DNA of 64,000 nucleotides from Thinopyrum elongatum (taxonomy: Eukaryota; Streptophyta; Magnoliopsida; Poales; Poaceae). The number at the start of each line of letters is the position of its first letter. Position 1 is the first letter of the stretch. The stretch is taken from contig CM022302.1 in the NCBI GenBank assembly GCA_011799875.1, forward strand, positions 201,668,086-201,732,085, given 5' to 3'. Below, piece after piece: positions 56,201 through 64,000 of this stretch. Under the pieces are notes generated by a model that saw only the letters and a list, made by a program, of their open reading frames with translations, had not been told where the DNA came from and did no database searches. Made by a program: the position numbers and the translations under genes.

Positions 56201-56962
56201 TACGGGGCACTTATCTTTTTTTAGTCTAAAATATGTAGGCACTTGCCAAACTTTAGTCTTAAATATGTAATTTTCTTTATCCATGTTTGTGCTCTGTAAG
56301 ATCTGAACTTGTTTATCCGCATATTAATGAAAAAAGAAAATCCTTGCCGGGTACTTGTGCATGTGTTGCGTCCATCAGAGGTGGAATGCCTCTATACTCT
56401 TAAGTAAACAAGTTCTCTCTGGCAGACTATCCTACCGGTGCCTTCTGTTTGTTGCCGCGGGGCTTGGCCTGTCGGGCTCGAAATTATGAAAGGGGACCAG
56501 CCCCCTGTCGAACCATCTCCGTCAAAGGCCACTACAACCATCTTGACTGAAGCAATGTTCGGGTCAAAGGATGGGAGCACCCATGCTTCGAAGGTGATGA
56601 GGTTTCTATATGCAAAAGTTTTCTCCTTACAGAACATGCATGGATAAGAAGGAACTTATCTGTTTGGCTTGTCAAGGACCAATATGTAGGCTTGTTTCCA
56701 TTACTTCCTTTCGGGACTGAGTCCGTGGCAAGAGCCGTGCAGTTTAGTGCAGAGGAAAACAAAGCTACATATGACCTTATCTACATGATCATGCCATGCT
56801 CATGTTATGCTATGCATGCATGCAAGTTTTTGGGGCCCCCGGCACTTCGTTTATTTATCTGTTGCTCAGGGTCTACGCCTGGCTTTGTACAAAGGGTTAC
56901 ATGCAGCATCGGCAAGGCTTGTACAAAAGGGTGGCTGCCGGGCAGGGCCCGACAGCCGCGCC
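56201..56962. other. Element X spacer between antisense region and pol
   Basis: Non-coding. The segment 56860-56962 is strongly similar to 63750-63851 of element Y (CAGGGTCT.CGCCTGGCTTT), the sequence just downstream of pol. Confidence 0.6.
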
Positions 56963-58378
56963 TTACGGGTAGAACTTACGAAGATGCTGAATGTTCCATG
57001 AGTTTTGCAATTGATTGCCATCTTCGGTCTCTAGACGGACTGCGCCGGGTCTGGAGACTCGTACTACCTGGTAAGGGCCTTCCCACTTCGGCGTCAACAT
57101 GTTTGCACCCTTGGCGGACTGAACGTGCCTAAGGACAAGGTCGCCTTCCGCAAGGCTCCTGGCAAGAACCCTGTGGCTGTGGTAGGGGCGCAGGGCTTGC
57201 TGATAGCGTGCAACACGCGTAGCAGTCCGGAGACGATTCTCCTCAATGAGCACGGCATCGTCATGCCGGTGCTGCTCTTGCTCTACTTCATCGTAGGCAA
57301 ATACTCGAGGTGATCCGTATATGAGTGCCGTGGGGATCACTGCTTCTGCCCCATAGACTAGGGAGAAGGGAGTCTGGCCGGTAGCTCGATTTGGTGTCAT
57401 ACGGAGGGACCAAAGAACCACCGGTAGCTCATCAATCCAGCGCTTGCCGCACTTCTGCAGCCTATCAAATGTTCTTGTCTTGAGTCCTCGTAGTACTTCA
57501 GGGTTCTCCCTCTCAGCTTGTCCATTGTTTCTGGGATGGGCAACAGAGGCAAATGAGACCTTGCTTCCGAGGGCTTGAACGTATTGCATGAAGGTGAGAC
57601 TTGTGAATTGGGTGCCATTGTTAGTGATGACTCTGGCGGGTACCCCGGAGCGGCACACCAATCCCTTTAAGAACTTGCTAGCTAACTGTGCGGTTACCTT
57701 CCTCACGGGCTCCACCTCCGGCCACTTTGTAAACTTGTCGATGGCAACGTACACAAATTGAAAGCCCTCGTTAGCACGGGGGAAGGGGCCCAAGATGTCG
57801 AGCCCCCAGACCGAAAATGGCCATGACAAAGGAATCGTCTGGAGAGCTTGAGCAGGCTGATGGATATTCTTGGAGTGGAACTGGCAGGCTTCACATCTAG
57901 TGACTAGCTCAATGGCATCTTGGAGGGCCGTGGGCCAGTAGAAACCTTGCCGGAAAGCCTTTCCAACCAAGGCTCTTGATCCAATATGGGAGCCGCACAT
58001 GCCTTTGTGTATCTCTGCCAACAGTTCCTTCCCCTCTTCCCGGCAAATGCACTTCAATTTCACAGCATTGGGTCTCCTTCTGTATAGCGTGTTATCGATG
58101 AACTGATACATGCTGGCCCTCCGGGCTACTCTTTCAGCTTCTTCTTGCTCTTCGGGAAGTTCTCCTGTTTGGAGGTAATGGACTATGTGCCGCGCCCAAG
58201 TTGGAGCCTGAGGCTCGACAACAAGGATCAGCGGCACCTCCTCGTTCGTGGGGGCGCATGCCTCAACCGCAAAGACTGGTAGTTCAGCAGGAGGGTGCTG
58301 CTCACCAAGCAAAGTGGAGTTGTTCCTACCAACCTCTCTGCCGGGGGCTTCGGGAAGCTCTGCCGGGAGAGGCTTGCC
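56963..58378 (-). pseudogene. pol: Element X integrase, truncated, catalytic Asp lost
   Basis: A clean minus-strand frame of about 470 codons. It carries the HHCC zinc finger (HKGMCGSHIGSRALVGKAF, CEACQFH), the catalytic core with first Asp in WGLDILGPF, then ITNNGTQF at about 57605-57630 where TDNGT is expected, so the second catalytic Asp is Asn (codon 57620-57622), then NGQAEREN with the Glu, and a C-terminal chromodomain-less tail ending NIQHLRKFYP. The upstream side is cut by the LTR of Y at 58379; residues read from that LTR are not part of the protein. Apart from the D-to-N change it has no stop or frameshift. Confidence 0.9.
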
Positions 58379-59198
58379 TGTCGGTGTGCGACACCTATGG
58401 GATCCCAAGAGACCCCTTTACGATTCGGCGGGGGGAGAGGTATGCGCAAAGAGCAGAACCAACGATCGACGCGGGGCGATTTTACCCAGGTTCGGGCCGC
58501 TGATCAGCATAAAACCCTACTCCTGCCTTGTGTTATTATTAGTGTTCTTGAGCCCAGGCTCCAGGAGCGCTCACAGTGAACAGTACGTTCAAGAGCAGCT
58601 ATGCATGCAGAATGGGCCAGAAGATCCTCCTCCCCTGTAGCAGTTGCCGTGGGCCTCCTTTTATACCACAAAGGGGTCACCACAGTGGCAAAATGTACAT
58701 ACATCGAGGTGTAAAGTAGCTACAGGGTCATCATACCTAACCCCTGACGGACTAGGACGAACGCATTTAATGCACCGTAAGGTGTCCGTTTAGGTGTCCT
58801 CACTTTCTTGGGGATGGAAAAAGGGGCCATCCCATCAGAACCGCTTAAGCTCTCCTCCACCGGCGCGTCGCCATGCATCCAAAGAAGGACCCAGAATGTC
58901 GGGTTTGTCGCTATGCTAGAGCAGTGGCACAGCAACAAAACCTTGCCGGGCGCCAAGCCTTACCGGGCGCCGATCCTTGCCGGGCTCCGCAGGCCACCCC
59001 GGCAAGATCTTGCCGGGGAAGCTGGCCTTCGGATTCCAGCTCTTCTTATCTGCTGATCCTCAGATCTCTGACTTGATGATTTCTTTGGTGGCTTGAGTCA
59101 ACCTCGAACTGTTCCCCGACAAGCCTTGCCGCGAGTATGGCTACAACTGCCCGTGCACAAGTACGGGGTAGTAGTGGCCCAATACTTAGTACACCGAC
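58379..59198 (-). repeat. 3' LTR of element Y (820 bp)
   Basis: TGTCGGTG to CACCGACA, perfect 8-bp terminal inverted repeats. The complement of the adjacent GGAGCCCCGGGCC (59199-59211) is the polypurine tract. TATAAAA (minus) at about 58661-58667. The LTR contains repeated TTGCCGGG words. Confidence 0.85.
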
Positions 59199-60707
59199 AG
59201 GAGCCCCGGGCCTAGGCCATACACGAGTGCGAGGCGTTGTTGGGCTAGGCCCAAACAGTGCACGGGCACACATGGCAGGGGATTAACTTCTCGTAAATAT
59301 CCCTTTTACTGTGCCCCCCTTTTCTGACTTCTTCAACGACATCATGTACACATACGGCTTTCATCTTCTCGATTTCACGCCGAATGCGATACTGTGCATG
59401 TCCATCTTTGCCCACCTTTGTGAAAACTTTGCCGGAGTGGTTCCCAACACTACCCTTTTCCGCCACTACTTTTTCCCTCGTATCCAAAAAGGAGAGGCCC
59501 TCTCTGGTTCTATCGCTTGGATTCCAAGGGCTTGGAATAAGGAAATATACCCAGAAGGAGTTTACCGCAAAAAGTGGGACGAATGGCGGGCTGAATGGTG
59601 CTGGATCAAGAGAGCAGATCCCCATCCGTTTTGTCTGCCCCGGCAACAAAAAGCGGTCCGCAGCAGTGGCTGGAGCAGTCTTGCCGCTGACGACGAAAAG
59701 CTCACAATCGCCACCACCAGGATTCTTCGCCTGAAAGCTGCCAGGCTAACAATGGAGATGATTGGCTTCGACTTTCTCCGCCGCCGCATCGCCCCCTTGC
59801 AGAATAGGGGAAGGCCAGCTTGGGAGTACCGAAACGCAGCAGACATTATGATATTGCGCCCCGGGTTGAATAATAATCTGACTGCTATGCAACTTGGCGC
59901 TCTCCGTCAAAAGCTGTTCCAGCGCGATGACAAGCATCGGTTGCCGGCAAGGATTGTCCCTTTGTGCAACAACTCTGCTTTGGGGTCAATCATCGCCTTC
60001 ATGCCGATGTTCAATGCCCACGGTCTTGACACGACTTGGCCCGAGCCAACCGAGGAGGAAGCACAAAAGTTTTTAGATAACTTGACGGAGAGAGCCGTCC
60101 GGGAAGAGGCAGACTTCATCCGAGCCACCACCGACCAAGAAGTAGCATACATCGCCACTAGGGTGGAGGAGGCAAATCTTGCTGCGGAGGCTGGCAGCGC
60201 TGGCTTCACAGAATGGGAAACCAGCGATGCAGATGTAGTGGTGGAAGTAAAACCTGCCGGGAAGGACAAAGCTGCCGGGGAATAGAGCAGCACAGCCGCT
60301 GAGAGCTCGTCCGACGAGGACACGGCTGAAGAAGAACCGCAAGAAGAGCTCCCAGCCCTGAAGAAGACAAAGCGTGTTCTTCGAAAGGTTGTATCTGGCA
60401 TCCCGGCAAGCCAGCCTTCCTCGAGCGGCGAGGCTCCCGGTAAGAAAGAGGCCGGCAAGACTACACCGTGGCAAGGGGTCCATCAGCAACCTGCGTGGCG
60501 CGCGAGACCCACACCAGCGGCCACTGCTGAGGCGGCAGGGGTGTCTCACACTACCACACCAGAAGCTGAGGTGGCGAAAACACGCCAACCCCCGGCGCCT
60601 GCCACAGCCAAACGACCTAGGACCCCTCCTCCGCCTCCCCACTCAGACATCGCAACGGAGGCCGATTTCGACATCTCCGGCTTTAGTCCGGAGCGAGAAG
60701 AGGAAGA

Positions 60708-60781
60708 GTGAGTGCTTTGCCACAGCCTTTATTTTCCAATCTTGGATCAATCTTACTGAATTGCTCGTATTGTCTCTGCAG
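60708..60781 (+). other. Intron 1 of the Y antisense gene
   Basis: GTGAGT donor, TCTCTGCAG acceptor with a pyrimidine-rich end. Removing it keeps the frame. Confidence 0.7.
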
Positions 60782-60942
60782 TGATGCAGAAACCTTGATG
60801 GAGAGGATGGCGAAGAGGACAAAGACTTCCACGGGCGACGGGCCCCCGGCAGGCTCCACGAGCGTGCCAGAAACTGTCATCGTCAGCCCAGAGCTCAGTC
60901 CTCAATGCAGCCCCCAGCACAACCCCCAGCGCAGCCCCCAGC

Positions 60943-61017
60943 GTAAGTTCACTGTTCTTTTTCCACTGGCGGGCGCTGAGGTTTCTATTCTTGCCGCTGA
61001 TATCTTTGGGCTTGCAG
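60943..61017 (+). other. Intron 2 of the Y antisense gene
   Basis: GTAAGT donor, CTTGCAG acceptor; T-rich body. Confidence 0.7.
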
Positions 61018-61230
61018 GAGAAGAACGGCAACAAGGGGAGTTGTTGGAAGACGCCCCCGTCGTGTCACCTCCATCGACCACGCCGCCCACAAGCACGTCC
61101 CCGGCAAGAGATCCTACCGATGAGCCCATCTTAATTGAGGAGGAGCCGGCAAGCATGGACACCGGCAACCCTCCCCCGGCAACCGAAGTTGCCGGGAGGG
61201 GCGAGGCCACCTCTCAACAGCTCGACGTAG

Positions 61231-61338
61231 GTAACTGATTGCCTCAGAATGCTTGTTATTCTTTCCCTTCTCTCTCTGTCTTTGGTCCCTTCGAACTTCA
61301 ATCTTGATCTTATTCTGTTTCCCTCCTTCGTCCTTCAG
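61231..61338 (+). other. Intron 3 of the Y antisense gene
   Basis: GTAACT donor and CCTTCAG acceptor; T/C-rich body. Confidence 0.7.
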
Positions 61339-63050
61339 AGTTCCCTGTGATGGAACACATGGACGTCGACGTTGTCATCGAGGAGACCGCCAGGGACGCC
61401 GCTGCCGAACCAGACAGGATCGCTGCCAGCGAGGCCGCCAAAGATGCCACTATCGAGGCCGGTGGTGCTCTTGGCGAGGAGGCCGCCAAGACTGCACAGG
61501 AGGAACCTGCCAAGGAGTCTACTGAAGGGGGCGGCAGGGAGGCTGATGACCGTACTGACGGCATTCCTACCGCAGGAGCGCCAGGTGCTGCACCGGCCAC
61601 GGAGCCCCCTGCCACTGGTGAGGCGGTTGCTAAAGACCAACCGTCAACATCTGAAGGCCCCTCATCCAGCAAATATCTCAAGGTTGGTGAGAACTTGTTT
61701 GTCAACTTGTCGGGGACGGCAAGCATTGGGGCACCAGCCGAAGGAGAAGTCTTTGACGAAGAAATCATCGCTGCTGCCGGGCTCGAGGTTGTTGACGATC
61801 CCAGCGCTAGCAGCGGCAAATCTGAAGAGGATCAGCTCCTTCAGGCCATGGGTGAGAATTTCCGCAAGCTCCAGGCTCTCCACCGCGCCCGGAAAGAGAA
61901 AGCGGATTCCAAAATGGCAGTTGTCGAGGCGGCCGAAGCAGATTTCCAGAGGCGCGTCGAACAAATGCAAGTCTGGTACGCCGAGGCCCTCCAAGAGTTG
62001 ACTGCTGGCCGAGAACAAGTGAGCCAACAGTGGACAGAAATCCTCCTGAAGCAATCTGACATGGAGAAGGCGCAGGATGAAGCTACTCAAAGAATCGCTG
62101 CTGAAGATGCCCTCCTGACGGGGCGCCGCATTGCGCTTGATGCTCATGAGGAAGATCTCACCGCACGTGAGCAGGCGCTTGCTGCCAAGCTTCGCAGCAA
62201 AGATGAAGATATCAAGAAGCTTGTCGCGCGGCGGACCCAGGAGCTGGAGCAGAAACACAAAGAGGCGCTCGAAGCTCTGACTGTAAGTCACGCCGGCAAG
62301 CTCAAGGAGGCCGTCGATGCTGCCGAAGCTGCAGAGGCCGCCAAGAACGAGCTGAGCGACAAAGTAAAGAAGCTGGAAGTAGATCTCGAAGAGCACGGCA
62401 AGGAGCTCTGGACGCTCAAAGGTGATAGGGAAAAAACCCTCCACACCCTGGCGGAGATGCAAGTTGCTATGTCTAACAAGACCAAGCAGCTCTCCTCAGC
62501 AAATGAAGCCATTGCCGTTCTAGAATTGAAGCTGACCACGTTGGAGAAGTCTCTCGAGGCTGGCAGGGCCCGCGAGAAGGCTCTACTCAAAGATCTCTAG
62601 GGAGAGAGGAACCTGCTCAAGAGCGTTGCCGCCGCCCAAATCGATTACGAAAAGGGGGTGGAGATCTGGACTGGACGTCTCATCGACGCTGCGGAGAATC
62701 TTACGGCAGAACTATCAACCATGGGCTTGTCAAACTTCAGGTATTCTTCCGAGGAAAGGATATCTTCAAGTGCCAGGTTGACGATGTTCTTTGAAAGCAT
62801 CATCGACGCCTTGAGGCTGCTTCAGTCTAGCCGGGCGACCCAATTGGCCAACGAGACCCGCCGGCTTTGCCGGGCCGTCCTCCGCAAGGTGCTTATCAAG
62901 GTGGTGCACAGCAATCCCGGCATCGACCTCTCCAATGCGCTCGGCCATCTGCCAAAGGACGCAAATGTCGAGGCGCTTGAAGAACTTATCGCGCCTATTC
63001 TTGAGAAGGTGGATTCCATCAAAAGGATCGAAGGCCAGCGCAGAGATTAA

Positions 63051-63851
63051 GTGCTCCACCTTTTCTTGCCGTCGTCATTCCATGTCAAAGACAATTAAGT
63101 CTCAAGTTAGAATTGCGACAACTCATTAATGTAATATAACTCGCCTATGGTTAGGTACATGCTTGCTATTTTCCTTGTCTGATTCCTTTGTGTATGGAGT
63201 TCACCCTACACTTACTGAAAAACTTACCGGCGCGCAACCTGGCGCGAGCGCTGGGTGCGGAACTTCAGCAGCCTGCTGGAGGCGCAGCGGCCGGCAAGAC
63301 TCCTTGGCGTTCTCAGTGCAGCCACTTAAATCGTTGAGCGGACTCGAAACAAAATAAGGGCGCAACTGATTACAACAAGGGTTCCTTCGCGTGCAGATTT
63401 TCCATACAAGAGTCAGAATTGTCCAAGGAAATAACTTTGCAATAAAGGAAACTTGTTCTAAGTTTTTAGAACTTAGCTTTCTGTCACTGTCCTTCCTCCA
63501 GGAAGCGTTGATTCCGAATGTCACCAACCGGTACTCATATCTCCCTTCCCCCCCCCCCGGCAAATGTGCACGCGAGGAATCCTTCTGTCTTTTAAGAAAA
63601 AGAAAGAAGAGAAAATAAAGATATGAAACCTTGGCGGTTCGTTAGAACTTACCGAGAGCAAGTGTCATACAACATCTTAGACAAACATGCATATATAAAT
63701 ATGAACATGGAAATCAACAAGGGAATACACAACACTTAAATTTATTCATCTGTGCTCAGGGTCTGCGCCTGGCTTTGTACAAAGGATCATATGCCTTGCC
63801 GCCAAGACTTGTACAAAAGGGTGGTTGCCGGGGGCCCCCGGCAATCGCGCC
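63051..63851. other. Element Y spacer between antisense gene and pol
   Basis: Non-coding. It holds the presumed 3' ends of both convergent transcripts and an AATGTAATATAA-type poly(A) region near 63129. The last 100 bp resemble 56860-56962 of X. Confidence 0.6.
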
Positions 63852-64000
63852 TTACGGGTAGAACTTGTGAAGATGTTCGATATTCCAGGAATTGCTCACT
63901 GGAATGCCATCTTCGGTCTCCAAGCGGACAGCGCCGGGCCTGGTGACTCGTACTACCCGATAAGGGCCTTCCCACTTTGGCGTCAACTTGTTTGAATTCT
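63852..64000 (-). pseudogene. pol: C-terminus of element Y pol (integrase), cut by window end
   Basis: The minus strand reads KLTPKWEGPYRVVRV and a tail ending NIEHLHKFYP before the TAA at 63852-63854. It parallels the end of element X integrase. Only the last about 48 codons are in the window, so its overall state cannot be judged. Confidence 0.8.

Larger units (their letters stand above)
59311..63050 (+). pseudogene. Four-exon antisense gene of element Y, gypsy-type putative transposase
   Basis: Exons inferred from frame and GT-AG sites: 59311-60707, 60782-60942, 61018-61230, 61339-63050; introns of 74, 75 and 108 bp. The first about 250 residues (FTPNAILCMSIFAHLCENF, HYFFPRIQKGEALSGSIAWI, RKKWDEWRAEWCWI) match the domain annotated as transposase (putative) gypsy type. 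A Pro/Ser/Glu-rich middle follows, then a coiled coil of about 250 residues (61850-62600) and a helical C-terminal domain (LIDAAENLTAELSTMG onward). No catalytic motif of any known transposase is evident. Stops at 60283-60285 and 62598-62600 break it; all junctions keep frame. The 5' start may be missing: only 112 bp separate it from the LTR. Confidence 0.8.
53990..64000 (-). mobile_element. Tat-type gypsy element X, interrupted by Y and window end
   Basis: Minus-oriented: 3' LTR at 53990-54904, a 3' region with a possible plus-strand gene, and integrase at 56963-58378. Pol is cut at 58378 by element Y; the rest of X lies beyond the window. It inserted in the tandem array of CACTA-like unit B (left flank CCATG). 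The right TSD is outside the window. Confidence 0.75.
58379..64000 (-). mobile_element. Tat-type gypsy element Y, extends beyond window
   Basis: Inserted in the pol of X. 3' LTR 58379-59198, antisense gene 59311-63050, spacer, and the C-terminus of pol entering at 63852. Its pol end and downstream spacer are close to those of X, so one relative inserted into another. The right TSD and 5' LTR are outside the window; the left flank is TTGCC. Confidence 0.85.

Noticed and set aside
58379..58408. Extra N-terminal residues of the X integrase frame
   Set aside because: They are read from the LTR of Y across the insertion junction and do not belong to the integrase.
61662..62462. Long minus-strand frame opposite the coiled-coil exon
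   Set aside because: Mirror of a biased coiled-coil coding sequence; Leu/Phe-rich translation without a domain.
1..64000. Ordinary host gene in the window
   Set aside because: All long conserved frames match retroelement or transposon proteins; the B3-like frames lie inside CACTA-like units and are broken in both copies.

Overview
The window is plant DNA and almost entirely transposable elements. The families point to a large grass genome of the wheat group (Triticum, Aegilops or a close relative): an Angela/WIS-type Copia element, a Maximus-like Sirevirus, Tat-type Ty3/gypsy elements with spliced antisense genes, LTRs starting TGATACGTCTCC, LINE remnants, Stowaway MITEs and CACTA-like elements. 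I see no ordinary host gene, rRNA, tRNA or CRISPR array.

Positions 1-2858: the end of a gypsy LTR (to 446), a decayed LINE ORF1 with a CCHC knuckle on the minus strand (470-1804), then about 1 kb of unrecognised sequence. Positions 2859-37789 form a five-deep nest with the target-site duplication (TSD) visible at every level. A 5'-truncated LINE (15-bp TSD AAGAAAATGGCATCT) is split by a Maximus-like Sirevirus (3108-36097, TSD TTGTT). Its right LTR is split by a gypsy solo LTR (12009-35190, TSD GTAGG). That is split by an Angela-like Copia element (12881-34463, TSD CATGT), and that by a Tat gypsy element (18860-31834, TSD ATCAC). The Sirevirus keeps gag and a downstream extra ORF but has no pol. 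Angela keeps gag, protease, integrase, RT and RNase H in Copia order, all broken. The Tat element has gag-pol on the plus strand and a five-exon gene on the opposite strand downstream.

Positions 37803-41181 hold two abutting Stowaway MITEs and a LINE ORF1 fragment, cut at 41182 by a CACTA-like terminus. From 41182 to 53989 lie two homologous copies (A and B, same orientation) of a CACTA-like unit. Each has a CACTGGTAC terminus, subterminal repeats, a minus-strand split gene with a B3-like DNA-binding domain, and a degenerate tandem array of roughly 320-400-bp units. A second gypsy solo LTR interrupts copy A. The B3-like gene is the least familiar content of the window; both copies are damaged, by different lesions.

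Positions 53990-64000: a minus-strand Tat-type element (X) begins inside copy B. Its integrase is cut at 58378 by a related element (Y, 58379 to beyond the window). Y carries a four-exon antisense gene (59311-63050) encoding a gypsy-type putative transposase N-terminus and a long coiled coil. Every retroelement coding region seen here has premature stops, frameshifts or a truncation, so the window reads as heterochromatic, transpositionally dead sequence.
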